DNA of 64,000 nt from Porpolomopsis calyptriformis. Taxonomy: Eukaryota > Basidiomycota > Agaricomycetes > Agaricales > Hygrophoraceae. Location: positions 2,337,098-2,401,097 of the forward strand of contig OX621164.1 of the NCBI GenBank assembly GCA_951640195.1. The letters are read 5' to 3'. Below the pieces are notes generated by a model that saw only the letters and a program-made list of their open reading frames with translations, made no database searches and had not been told where the DNA came from. Positions 23,344 through 34,971 of the stretch are shown here, piece by piece (position 1 is the first letter of the stretch; each line of letters begins with the position of its first letter). The translations under genes were made by a program, and so were the position numbers.

Positions 23344-23538
23344 TGTAAGGAGTGGGGATAAGTTATCACACTTTGCTCAATACCAGGATATGCACAGAAC
23401 CAATGTATTGGGGCAATCTGGTATAAGCGGGAGTGGGATGTAAACTTATTGTTTACCTAAGCGTAACTGGTACTTAAGGTATCTGGTACAAATATGTACA
23501 AACACAGCACGGTGGCTGTATATAACATATCTGTTACA
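23344..23538 (-). repeat. 3' LTR of D (195 bases), with polypurine tract at 23539-23552
   Basis: TGTAA...TTACA. On the minus strand gaagggggagga precedes it directly, the plus-strand primer site. Confidence 0.93.
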
Positions 23539-24130
23539 TCCTCCCCCTTCGGCTTAACTGCCGGGGTAAGTTAAGCCTGATAGCCAGGCAGAATACACAT
23601 AAAACAGTCTATAAACTACATAGAAAGAACTAAGAGAAATAGAAAATAAATGCCGTAGTAAAACAACTGCAGCGACAACTACATTCGTCCGTAGTCCATC
23701 GGGACGTCAGGTATCTCTGACGTACTATCAATACGTTCCTGAAGTGAAGCTGGCTCAGGTTCGGGGATCGGCGAGCTAAGTGAGACTTGCTCGCTATCGC
23801 TGCCTGGCGGCGCAGCGCTGTCTTGTGAGTCACGCCGTGAACGGCGTCGCGACGTGCGGGACGAGTCCCAGCCATGGGGTGGTCCACGCTCGGCGAGCGT
23901 GTATGTGATTTGTCCACGCCGAGTGAACGAGTTAGATGCATCAAACGCGTCTTGGGTGATCAGGCCCACGGATGGTGTCATGAAATTGGCGTTCACTCTC
24001 TTGAAATTCTTCTCTTTTCTTCATTCTTTTCTTTTCCTTGCCTGTTCTCTTTGGAAAGGGGGCTGTCTTTATTGGCAGCGGAAACTATTTGTACAAAGAG
24101 GGGGAGTCCATGTCCGACTAACTATCTAAA

Positions 24131-24966
24131 CTAGTCCGTCTTGGCAATCTCTTGCACCATACTGTCCCTCAAGAACTCTATGAAACTCGAGACTACTTGA
24201 CCATCTAATGCGGCCAACTTATTACCCCAGTAAATTGCCCCATTGGTGTTACCACCGGAGGCCTGCAACTCGGCAGCCTTCCCTTCGACGAAACCCATCG
24301 CTATCTTTCTCGCTTCCTCACCCAACCAATCGTTGGTGGGACTCCACAACAAACTGGGAGGAACTTCTTCCTCCTTGATCTTGACGTTGACGTTAGTCAA
24401 CGACAACGACAAATCTTTGACTAAAAAAGGCAAAGAAATCAGCAACTACGAAGAGACCGAGAGAGTTGAGAGCGTTACCACTAGACAAAACACTCAATGG
24501 ACCAGGCGTCCAAGGACGGAAAGGGGGACTGGCAGCCCAGTCAACTGCCTCCTTCTTGATGGAAGGAAGAGAGTCAGCCCACTTGTCGGACCCCCAATTG
24601 ACCTGCTCCTCCAAAGGGAGCTGGGAAGTAGGGGGAGGGGCGTCATCATCCCAAGCTAAAAAGGGAAAAGGCCTATTATCAATAAACACGGACTAATAAA
24701 GACAAAACAAAATACATACCAAGCGGATCCTCCATTAAGCCACAAACATGCTGGATCGGCCAGCGAACATACGGACACTTTCTGACCTTATGCTTGCCAC
24801 CGCAAGCAAAACAGGAGAAGGAAGACCAGCAGAGGTTGGTGTTGGAAGGGATGCGCTGAAGGTAGTAATGAAACGAATCACAATCGAGGAAGACAGGAGC
24901 GGTGCGGTGCACCACTCCAGACTGCTTGAAGAATCGGACGTAGTGGCCTTGGTGGGAGGGAGTCAT
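24131..24966 (-). CDS. H1 spliced gene, zinc-knuckle-like protein of 237 residues, intact
   Basis: Exons 24966-24720, 24655-24479 and 24420-24131 (247, 177 and 290 bases) join in frame to 238 codons. Both introns (64 and 58 bases) have GT...AG ends, with gtatgt at the first donor. A TATA box (25016-25022) lies 50 bases before the ATG. Cys52, Cys55, His59 and Cys64 form C-x2-C-x3-H-x4-C, one residue shorter than the usual retroviral knuckle. Exon 3 is acidic, then helical, with LLWSPTNDWLGEEARK, and ends VQEIAKTD. A nucleic-acid-binding role is inferred from the Cys/His motif only. Four copies share the gene; H1 and H2 have no stop. I know no family for it. Confidence 0.75.
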
Positions 24967-25474
24967 GATGAATTGACAAAGATTGAACTGAAGCATAGGG
25001 ATACAACCCCACACCTTTTATATGCTCAGACACAAAGGGAAGACCAAAAGGAGGTTCCTCAGTCAAAGAAGAGAAACCCGATACGCCGGACAAGAGATAG
25101 AAACAGCGGCGATCTCATGACTAGAAGAACAATAGGAACCAGTCATGAGACAGCACAGCCTGATACTGCGGAAGGCTATGCCCAATAGAGTTGAGTCATC
25201 AAAACAACACAGCCTTCCGCAGTATGACTAAGAACAATGGCAAACCTTAAACCGGAGGCTGTGAACAATAGAAAATGGGGTGACTGCGGAAGCTGACTCA
25301 TAGTGACTCCTATTTTAGAAATACTATATAAACCCTGAGGGCGAAGCGGATCATCACTTCGTCCTCCTGTGAGATTACTTGTAGTAGCACGAACGCAATC
25401 AGAATCATCAGACTTCTTTTCCACCAGAACAAGAAAAGAGAAACATAAACCCATAACTACTGAGCCAATCGTTC

Positions 25475-25685
25475 ATGCCCATATTCCCTAAACTCTCAGC
25501 AGAGGCACGCAACGGATTTAACTCGCAGAACAACTTCTTTGTAGAAGTAAAACTTAACTCAGAAGGAATCATCACCCTTTACGAGGACGTCCCCGTCAGG
25601 ACTTTCTTCTACATCCTACTAGACTTATTAAGCTCCAAGGCCTGCCTTGTGATTGACGAAAAGACTTGCAACTACAACTGTGACA
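25475..25685 (+). CDS. H1 rightward ORF, open through the element end (70 codons inside)
   Basis: A TATATAAA box at 25325-25332 precedes an ATG at 25475. The frame encodes MPIFPKLSAEARNGFN, then NNFFVEVKLNSEGIITL, and is still open when the element ends 211 bases after the ATG; it then runs into flanking DNA to 25714. The same 211-base distance holds in all four H copies. If H is an LTR, this would be the N-terminus of a Gag whose remainder lay in the lost internal region, as in yeast Ty1 where the Gag start is in the LTR. No domain recognised. Confidence 0.65.
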
Positions 25686-27649
25686 GATGGGGTGACAGAC
25701 TCATCATTAGATGAGATACGAGACTGGGGATGTCGGCAAGGACGTCCATCTGGGAACCATGTGTCATTTCCGTCACAAAGTGATGAAGGAATGCCATTCC
25801 TTACCAGTGTAGTACGTACAGACTCTCTGTATGTCTCAAGGGAGGATAAGTCCAAGACATTACCCTGGAGGGTGTCCTCGAGCCATTGGAAGGCATAGAC
25901 AAAGGCGTCGTCCGCCTGTTCAAATGTAACGCCTTGTCCGGCAAAGAATGGAACGAGGGATTGTTCCGTGACATTGGATGATCCAGAGTACCAGGCTGGT
26001 TCTCTGGTGGGTTCCGCAATGGACATGTTCGATCCCGTCACAAGTGAGCGATAGCGGCTGGGCATTCCAAACAGGAGGGCCGCCACTCTGATGTATTGCG
26101 ACTGTATTTGGTCGGTGTCTGTCGATGATCCGGCGGGAGCACGGGTCTTAGGTGACTTTGGTTTGTGTCGACTAACCAAAAGCATCCCGCGGAGGCTTCA
26201 CAGTGAAATGCTGCCATCTCGTTCTAAGCGCACTCCAGGGTGCGCGGCATGGCGGTTTATGTAGAACCAATGAGCCCACTCTTCCGGGGAACTCGTGGCG
26301 GTTGGCTGAGACGGGTTAATCCGTCCAGGCACAGAAGAAGTCGGCACCTGTACAGGTGCATCGGTGGAGTCACCTGAAGCCCAGGCGGGAACTCTCCAAT
26401 GGATTAACGAGACGCGTTGAGCGTCCGTTCTGCTCTCTCGAGGAGTCGCCTGCGCTGTCGTGACGAATGATCGCACGAGTTCGAGAGCCTCGTTATTGCC
26501 CAATTCTTGGGCTTGAATGAATAGAGCGCGCCATTGGCACGTGTTGACTGGGTATCCACGGTCATCTGCAGATCGAGTTCCACGCGGAGGGGGTAGTCCC
26601 ATTGCTTCATTTCGTCGCACTGCTTCACCGCTAGCGCCAACCTGGACGGTCTGGTCAACGGGTGAGTAGTGGGCCCCAGCAGGGATGCTGGGCCAAGCAG
26701 TAATGGTCGAGCGCTTATTGCGCTGTTTGATCATCTTGCCACTAGGGCCAGATTGATTATTCACTCCCGGATCTGGGAGGTTTGGGAACTCGACATACGA
26801 GGTGGGTTGAAGGCGAGCCTTCAGTTCCTCATTCTCTCAAATGATTTGAGGGAAGCGTCTCTTGATGTATGCGTTATCCTCCTTGTCGAGGTCTCCGAAC
26901 ATCAGGCCACAGCCCGCCAACTTGTCGTCCGAGTACGGATCGAAATGTTCCATATCGGCTCTTCATCGAGCCTCCTCATCTGTTTCTTTTTCCTTGCCCT
27001 TGTCTTGGGCAGAGGGGTTCTTGGTCACAGGGCTGGCCACCCTTGTGTATTCTGACGATTGCGAATGCAATCCCTCGGTACGGGAGTGCTTGCACTTTCC
27101 TAGCGATTCGGCCTTGCTAGTGTCGTTAGACTTGTTCAGCTTGGCTATAAGCTGATTGGCTTTATAAAGCTCATCTTGAGTTTGTTCATAATGAGCGCGA
27201 TAGTAATCACCATCGTCTTGAGCCTTCTCGAGTGAGATGGTTAGGTTTCGGATCTCTGCTATGAGTTCCTCTTGATGTGCCTTGCGGCAGTTATCAAATG
27301 CCTCTTTCAGCGAGGCGTCTTGGTACACGCTGTCTTCAATGACATGTATTACATAGTCTTTGCAGACTTTACACCTCCGGTGACTGGAGTGTATCGCGAC
27401 GTTGATGGTGCTGTTACACACCCATGTTTTCGGGGGTAACTCTGACAAGTTACTTGTGTTTTGTCGAGAGCGGTGCTCTCTCTCCCCTTCAGAAGAGGGC
27501 CCACGCTGTGTCTGGCGTGGGGGTCTGATGACTTCATTGGGACCAGCCATTAGCTGATCCCCGTCGTCTCCCACCGTTTCCAGTGGTCTCGGGTCTACGG
27601 GGCGGGGGCTTGTTCTTACGCTTGTGGGCATGCTATTTTCATTCGACAT

Positions 27650-27894
27650 CGTCGTACGGGGTAGAAATTTTTCTACCGTTGTTTTTTGTTTGTCATGCTT
27701 TTATACAAGTCACGCTTAGACTTGTGGCATCATTTTGGTGCCTCTAATTACCCCAATTGGGGTGAGTCCACCACCGGACTGGGTATGTCTGGTCCATTGA
27801 TTGCCGATTAAGGCAATTATTGGTCGCGCTCGGTTTAGCGCGCCTACGAGGTGTGCTTGTCGGCACGCCTCAAGGCTCTGAGTGCAGTCGGCAT
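27650..27894 (-). other. Spacer between pol and third ORF in D
   Basis: About 245 bases with no gene that I can see. It may hold the leader for the third ORF. Confidence 0.5.
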
Positions 27895-30800
27895 TCAGTG
27901 CCTCTTAACTGGCCGTCTCGGCAGTTGAAGAGGGGTATCTACACCCATTAGGGTTAGATATTTATCTAGAGCACTAAGCTCTTTACACAATGAGATGGGC
28001 TCCCAAGTCATGTCTCCGAGGTTCCAACGAACCTCCAACTTGAGTTTTCGGTCGTCCCACCTATGGCCGACTATTTCGTCAACTAACCATTCGGTTTGAA
28101 GTGGTTCACTGAAGTCGTAAGCATCTACTGACACTCGGTTAGGGAATAACGCATCATCGTTTGGATGGTGTGGATGCAGCAAATTTATGTGAAAGCGCGG
28201 ATGAATCCGTCACTTCGCGAGCTCGTCGGGGAGTTCCAACTCATAGTTGGATTCATTTGGAAAGGCCTGTACTACTTTGTACAGCCCAACGAACCTTGGC
28301 AGTAGTTTCCCTGCTCTACCTTGCAGTAGTTTAAGGTTCTTAGTCGATAGGTACACGAAGTCGTTTACTTTAATTGACGGTTCTTCCCTTCTACGCTGAT
28401 TAGCGTAGTGTCTTTGAAATACGCGATGCGCAATGATCGCGTCGTGAGCAGCTGCCAGATTCTGCAGTGCTTGTTGAGCAAATGCTTGAACACCTGGCAG
28501 TGTCTCAGCAGTATTTTCTACCTGCTTAATCATAGCGGGCATATATGCTCCATTCAGCTTGAACGGGGCGAAGCCTGTAGCTTCACTAATACTCGCGTTA
28601 ATCGCGAATTCGGTCATCGGGATCTTTGCGATCCAGTCTTGTTGATCCGAGCTTACAGTTGCTCGGAGGATTTGACCTATTGAACGATTAGCTCATTCAG
28701 TCACGCCATCCATCTGAGGATGGAAAGATGTAGACATCAATAGTTTAGCTCCTAAGAGCCTGTGAAGTTCGCTCCACCATTTGGAGGTAAATTTCAAGTC
28801 TCTGTCTGAGACTATACTTTCGGGAAGGCCGTGAAGCCTTACTACTTCTTTTAAGTAGATCCATGAAAGCTCTGACGCTTTCGTTTTAGTATTTACCGGA
28901 ATTAGGTGGATCATTGATGTCATTTGACAAATGACTACCCAAAGGTAATTGTACCCATCAATTTCGGGAAACGGACCAATAAAGTCCATTCCTATTGATT
29001 GCCATGGTTTCGTGGGTATGGGTAATGAATGCAACAGTCCTGTCGGGCGCTGCATATCGTCTTTCGACGTTTGACAAGTCTGACATGACTTGCAGAATTG
29101 TTTAATGTGGCTAAATATCTTAGGCCACCAGTACCATCGTCTTATGTAGTCAGCGGTACGTTGTGGACCAAAATGGCCCACGATTGAGTATGCTTGATCA
29201 ATTATCAGGCCGAAGATTGATTCTTGCCCCATCTTTGCAGATGGGATACATAGTACTTCCTCTCCCCCCACATTCTTGGACCAAATCAGGCCTTCACAGA
29301 CAGTGAATACCTTATGGTGATCAGGGTTCTCGAGAACCTTGCTGAATAATGCGTCAGATATGTATCCTCCGTGAATCGCTACTATCAGTGATTCATCACG
29401 CTCTATACGAGCGCGCAAGTTCTCTCCCCGTTTACGGGATTGGAATATTGTTGGATCGTCTGGGGACGATCTCAATTTTTTCATCGGTTCCGTTTCTGGA
29501 ATCGGAACTAGCGCGAGCGCTGCCGCTTGCGCATCTCTATCTTCTTCTCTTTCGAGAAGACGATTACTTCAGCGTCGTTGAATGTCTTTGACGACCTGGA
29601 TAGCCTTCATTTCGATGGCTCCAGTATTAATTTCATTTAGATGATCCCAAGGGAGATTATCCTTTTCTGGGTCTAGACATATATCTACGTCTACGTATTC
29701 GCTCATAGGATGAGCGTCATACCATGTATCACTTTCATAATAACGTGATAATGCATCGGCCACTTTATTCAGTTGCCCTTTGACGTATGTTATGTCAAAG
29801 TCAAATCTTGACAGGTATTCCATCCAACGGGCTTGTCGGCTAGACAGGTGTCTTTGCGTCTTGAAGAACTCAAGAGCTTGATGGTCGGTCACAATGTGAA
29901 CCTGATATCCTATCAATTTGTCCTCCCATTTAAGGAGGGCTTCGAGTATCGCGATCATTTCATGCTCGAACGTTCGGTAATTCCATTGAGCATCCGTGAA
30001 CTTTCGCGACATAAATCCTGCTGGTCTGCAGGTTTGCCAGGTAGGACCTTGTCTGTACATTGCGCCGACGCCATGTATTGAGGCATCGCAGATGACCCAT
30101 ATGGGTTCATCTTTCTTGTGACGTATCGGCACTAGTATAGGTGTCGAGCAGCATATCTGCTTTATCGTTTCAAAGCATTTATCGTGGATTGGTCTCCATG
30201 CAAACGGTTGCCCGTTTGCTGTCATGGCTGCTAACGGCCCTGTATAACTTGAGATATCTGGCAGGAAATGCGCCAGATATTGCACGAGTCCTATAAATTT
30301 CTGGACATTGTTGTAATTGCGCGGCTGTCGCCAATCGCGTATTCTCGCCATTTTGTCAGCGTCTGCGTGTAGCCCTTTGTCGTCTATCTTATGACCTAGA
30401 CAGTCGATCACATCGGCGTACAGTTCGCACTTCTCCTCTTGGAGGTAGAACTTGTATTCTCGTAGTTTACCAAACACGAGACCCAAGTGTTTTTCGTGCT
30501 CTGAGACGGAAGCACTATAGACGAATAGATCGTTGAGATAGGCATGCATGAATATGCCAATAAAGTCTCGAAAGATCATTGTCATTACCCACTGAAACGT
30601 AGCGGGTGCGTTGCAGTCTCCTATCTGCATTGTATGGCTCACGTATGTGCCATATATTGTTGCAAACACGCTTTTATGCATGTCTTCAGGTACTGTCCGT
30701 ACCTGCTCATAAGCATCTGATAGGTCAATTTTTGACCTTATTGTTCTGCTGGCCACATCATATCTGATCTGGTCTTGGTCAGGAAAGGGCGTAACGTCCT

Positions 30801-31938
30801 TCAAAGTATTGTCGTTGCGTTTACGACAATCAATTGGCGTCCGTAGAGTGCTGTTCTTCTTTGGAATGCACAGCATTGGAGCTGCTTGATCGGTTTGCAC
30901 TGATTCCCACCATCCAGCGCGCGTGTACTGTGTGATCTTCGCCATAAGCTGAGGCTTTAGTGAGTCCGGACATCTCGGAAGGTAATAATTGTACTTCTTA
31001 TCTTCGTCGATAAGAGGTATGTAGTGATTGACACCACGTACCGGAGGTAATTCCTTGGGTACTCCGTGCATGATATCTTGGCACGCTTCGATCCATTTGG
31101 CTCAAAGGCGAGGTCTGTCCTCATTTGTTAGGGATGTTTCGGTCCTTTTGTTCAGTTGAACAATTTGAGCTACACTCAGTAGCATCTTTTCATTAGACCC
31201 GGTAGGGGTACTCTCTTTTATTTTCTTTGTGTTCGCGTCTGAACACCTTTTTCTTGAAAACTCCTCAACAAACTCTTTTGGTTTGTCTGTTTCTATGACG
31301 TCCTGTCTGGACGTCTTCCCTGCAGAACCTTTCGGTTCTGCGTCTGCTAGTCATTCAGCAGACCTTTGTTCAGTTCGCCGCAGCGATTGTCTGCACACGA
31401 TTTCATCATTTTCCTCCCCTTCAGTTAGAGCAGGAGCGGCTACCCTGCGGACCATTATTTGGTTTGCGCTAGGCTCTAGCGTAATTTCGAATTCACACAT
31501 GAATCTGATGCCAATTATAGCGTCGAATCTGTCGATATTTACAATATTGAAATAGTATTTCTTAGCGATACTTTCGTATCGCACGGGACAGTAAGTACCG
31601 TAGTTAATCCGCGATCTGCTACCGCAGCATCCTAGTTGGATCGGAACAGGGTCCTTCAACTGATATATCTTCAAATTTGTGACTCTCACAAATTCTGGGC
31701 TAATGGCATCAGAAGTGCTGCCTGTATCGAACATTACAATGGCTACGAGGCCGTTTAATTCCATGCGAGCCACTAAAGGCCTTTGTCATGAAATTGGCAT
31801 CCACTCTCTTAAAATTCCTCTCTTTTCTTCATTCTTTTCTTTTTTTTGCCTGTTCTCTTTGGAAGGGGGGCTGTCTTTATTGGCAGTGGAAACTATTTGT
31901 ACAAAGAGGGGGAGTCCATGTCTGACTAACTATCTAAA

Positions 31939-32774
31939 CTAGTCCGTCTTGGCAATCTCTTGCACCATACTGTCCCTCAAGAACTCTACGAAACTCGAGA
32001 CTACTTGACCATCTAATGCGGCCAACTTATTACCCCAGTAAATTGCCCCATTGGTGTCACCACCAGAGGCCTGCAACTCGGCAGCCTTCCCTTCGATGAA
32101 ACCCATCGCTATCTTTCTCGCTTCCTCACCCAACCAATCGTTGGTGGGACTCCACAACAAACTGGGAGGAACTTCTTCCTCCTCAATCTTGACGTTGACG
32201 TTAGTCAACGACAATGACAAATCTTCAACTAAAAAAGGCAAAGAAATCAGCAACTACAAAGAGACTGAGAGAGTTGAGAGCATTACCACTAGACAAAACA
32301 CTCAATGGACCAGGCGTCCAAGGACGGAAAGGGGGACTGGCAGCCCAGTCAACTGCCTCCTTCTTGATGGAAGGAAGAGAGTCAGCCCACTTGTCGGACC
32401 CCCAATTGACCTGCTCCTCCAAAGGGAGCTGGGAAGTAGGGGGAGGGGCGTCATCATCCCAAGCTAAAAAGGGAAAAGGCCTATTATCAATAAACACGGA
32501 CTAATAAAGACAAAACAAAATACATACCAAGCGGATCCTCTATCAAGCTACAAACATGCTGGATTGGCCAGCAAACATACGGACACTTTCTGACCTTATG
32601 CTTGCCACCGCAAGCAAAACAAGAGAAGGAGGACCAGCAGAGGTCAGCGTCGGAGGGGGTGCGCTGAAGGTAGTAGTGGAAAGAATCGCAATCGAGAAAG
32701 ACAGGAGCAGTGCAGTGCACCACTCCAGACTGCTTGAAGAATCGGACGTAGTGGCCTTGGTGGGAAGGAGTCAT
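31939..32774 (-). CDS. H2 spliced gene, zinc-knuckle-like protein of 237 residues, intact
   Basis: Exons 32774-32528, 32463-32287 and 32228-31939, matching H1 base for base in length and splice sites. The C-x2-C-x3-H-x4-C motif is kept (CFACGGKHKVRKC). Differences from H1 are few and include His-Arg to His-Cys and Val-Arg-Trp to Val-Cys-Trp, both consistent with CpG change. No stop. A TATA box lies about 50 bases upstream. Whether it is expressed cannot be seen. Confidence 0.72.
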
Positions 32775-33280
32775 GATGATTGACAAGGATTGAACTGAAG
32801 TGTAGGGATACAACCCCACACCTTTTATATGCTCAGACACAAAGGGAAGACCAAAAGGAGGTTCCTCAGTCAAAGAAGAGAAACCCGCTATGCCGGGCAA
32901 GAGATAGAAACAACGGCGATCTCATAACCAGAAGAACAATAGAAATCAGTCATGAGATAACACAGCCTCAATCTGCGGAAGGCTATGCCCTATAGAATTG
33001 AGTCATCAGAAGCACACAGCCTTCTGCAGGATGACTAGGAACAATGGCAAACCTTAATCGGAGGCTGTGAACAATAGAAAATGGGGTGACTGCAGAGGCT
33101 GACTCATAATGACTCCTACTTTAGAAATACTATATAAACCCTGAGGGCGAAGCGGATCATCACTTCATCCTCCTGTGAGATTACTTGTAGTAGCACGAAT
33201 GCAATCAGAATCATCAGACTTCTTTTCCATCAGAACAAGAAAAGAGAAACATAAACCCATAACTACTGAGCCAATCGTTC

Positions 33281-33491
33281 ATGCCCATATTCCCTAAACT
33301 CTCAGCAGAGGCACGCAACGGATTCAACTCGCAGAACAACTTCTTTGTAGAAGTAAAACTCAACTCAGAAGGAATTATCACCCTTTACGAGGACGTCCCC
33401 ATCAGAACTTTCTTCTACATCCTACTAGACTTATTAAGCTCCAAGGCCTGCCTTGTGATTGACGAAAAGACTTGCAACTACAGTTGTGACA
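33281..33491 (+). CDS. H2 rightward ORF, open through the element end
   Basis: ATG 211 bases before the element end, as in H1. The product differs from H1 by about two residues (Ile for Val in EDVPIRTFF, Ser for Asn near the end). It runs into D sequence beyond 33491. Confidence 0.62.
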
Positions 33492-34398
33492 GCCTTACTT
33501 TCGTACTCAGTTTCGCTGGGCGGTCCTGCTATCTCCTGGACTTATGAATCCATAGTTTGGGTTGAGTGTCCTCTTTGAACACTTGTTCGTCGTTTATAGA
33601 CGCTATCAATTCACGAGTATGGTTACTCGTTTCTCGGATTGAACGTATCTGTTCATTGACGATGTTATTGTCGTCTTCCTCTTGTGAGTACTCCTCATAC
33701 TCATCATATTCTTGGAGGTGATACTCTTCACCTTGTGATGTATACTGCGATCCTTGTAAAGGATCATCCTCTTCTTCCTCAACTACGATTCTGTAGTTGT
33801 GGTGAGGCTTGTCTGCCTCTTGGTCGTTCTCGTCGATAGCGTCTTCTGCTACCGTTTTGAATGCATCCTCCCCTTCTTGGATTGCTGCTATTCGAGGTTT
33901 CCCAAAATTGGGACATTTTGGATTGGTCGCATAATGGCCAAATTTGCCACATGCGTAGCATTTCACACCAGACGATCCCATCTGGTTCCTATTATGTGCC
34001 GGCGCCTGCGGCGTCGGTTTACTTCCAGAACCACTAGGTCTATTTAGCGGTAGTCTGTAAGGCTGACGGTTGTCAGTCGGTCTATACGGTCGGTATGGAC
34101 CTCTTTTGTTAGCGTACTTATTGTACGCTGGCTTCGAGTACGACGGCGTTTCTTTATTCGTCATCTGATTTGTTGGCGGCCGCATATTCGCAGTTGCTTT
34201 TAGCTGACTGGTTACTCCAGATGTCGCCTTGCGTCGCTCATCGTAGCGATGCTTTATTCGAATGCTCTCTTCGACACGTCAAGCAACTTTGAGGATCGTC
34301 TCAAGTGACGAGGTTTCGGCGGTAACGCCTTTCTGGACAACTGTGTCGGTTATCCTTGCAGGTAGACCCAATAGCAATTGGGTTTTAAACGTATATGA

Positions 34399-34971
34399 TG
34401 ATGCGATGTGGAGCTGTCTGAGCTCTGGGATCTGCCCCAAGAGATGGTGGGAGGCACAATAGAAAGGAGCTATCAAAGAAATCGTGCAAATCGAAGAAAT
34501 AGAAGAAATCAGAAATTCGGAGCACTCTCTAGAGTGCTAGAGGCGGTCGAAGAGGCTCAAACATGAAGGACTAGACGTGGGACGATGGGATCTATCTTCC
34601 TTCTCTATGATACAAACATATCTACAAGTAAATATATCTGTGAAAACAAAGATCCCTTTATATGCTATATAGTAAAGGGATGAGACTTCTGAACGAAGCC
34701 ACCAGTGAAAGGGTCAATGGGAACGATGAGGATCTACACAATGGATGTCTGGCTATCAGATGCATCCTTTGATATGAGCTGCAATCACGAATAGAAGGAT
34801 CGGAGAATTCGAAGAAATTCGCAGAAATCCGAAGTGTTCAGAGATAAATCGCTGGACAGGAAGCCGAATCGCGTAGTCGGGGACATCGTAGTAGTGTAGT
34901 AGACGTCTGGAGGATCACGTAGATATGTGGAACATGTCCTCCGGACCTCAGGGGACCAAGGGGTCGTATCA
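34399..34971 (-). repeat. Solo LTR of family E (573 bases) in D gag
   Basis: Ends TGATGCGA...TCGTATCA. Flanked by atga (34395-34398) and acga (34972-34975), a 4-base duplication with one CpG change. D gag residues continue on both sides (MIHEPDS before, YTFKTQLLLGLPARI after), so this is an insertion. A second copy lies at 43749-44312. Orientation is not certain. Confidence 0.78.

Larger units (their letters stand above)
23976..25685 (-). mobile_element. H1: 1710-base LTR-like unit with a divergent gene pair
   Basis: Ends are TGTCATGAAATT...AACTGTGACA, with an exact target duplication gatgg at 23971-23975 and 25686-25690. There is no direct repeat inside, so the unit is not a miniature two-LTR element. 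The minus strand carries a three-exon gene (24966-24131), the plus strand an ORF from 25475 that leaves through the right end. TATA boxes for both lie between them. H1 is inserted in the D third ORF. Best reading: the solo LTR of an unseen retrotransposon. Confidence 0.85.
23679..27649 (-). pseudogene. Third ORF of chromovirus D (752 codons), interrupted by H1
   Basis: The ATG at 27649 opens a frame that, after removing H1 and one gatgg, runs 752 codons to the stop at 23679. It has three TGA stops (near 26961, 26850 and 26195), each where CGA is likely. The N-terminal third has a Cys/His cluster (HSSHRRCKVCKDYVIHV, about residues 90-105) and a long helical, probably coiled-coil stretch (about residues 120-170). 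The C-terminal part is rich in Ser, Pro and charged residues. I recognise no domain. It lies after the chromodomain and before the polypurine tract, and is much longer than the equivalents in A, C and G. Confidence 0.7.
31784..33491 (-). mobile_element. H2: 1708-base LTR-like unit inserted in D gag-pro
   Basis: Exact duplication gcctt at 31779-31783 and 33492-33496. Same ends and same divergent gene pair as H1. From exon 1 to exon 3 there is no length difference from H1 (constant offset of 7808 bases). Removing it with one gcctt restores the D frame between knuckle and protease. Confidence 0.87.

Noticed and set aside
24466..24696. Plus-strand frames over H exons
   Set aside because: They recur in several H copies only because the exons are conserved; splice sites and the Cys/His motif support the opposite strand.
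23976..25685. H as a TIR DNA transposon
   Set aside because: Only about five terminal bases are inverted, no transposase is present, and TG...CA with a 5-base duplication fits an LTR better. Not fully excluded.
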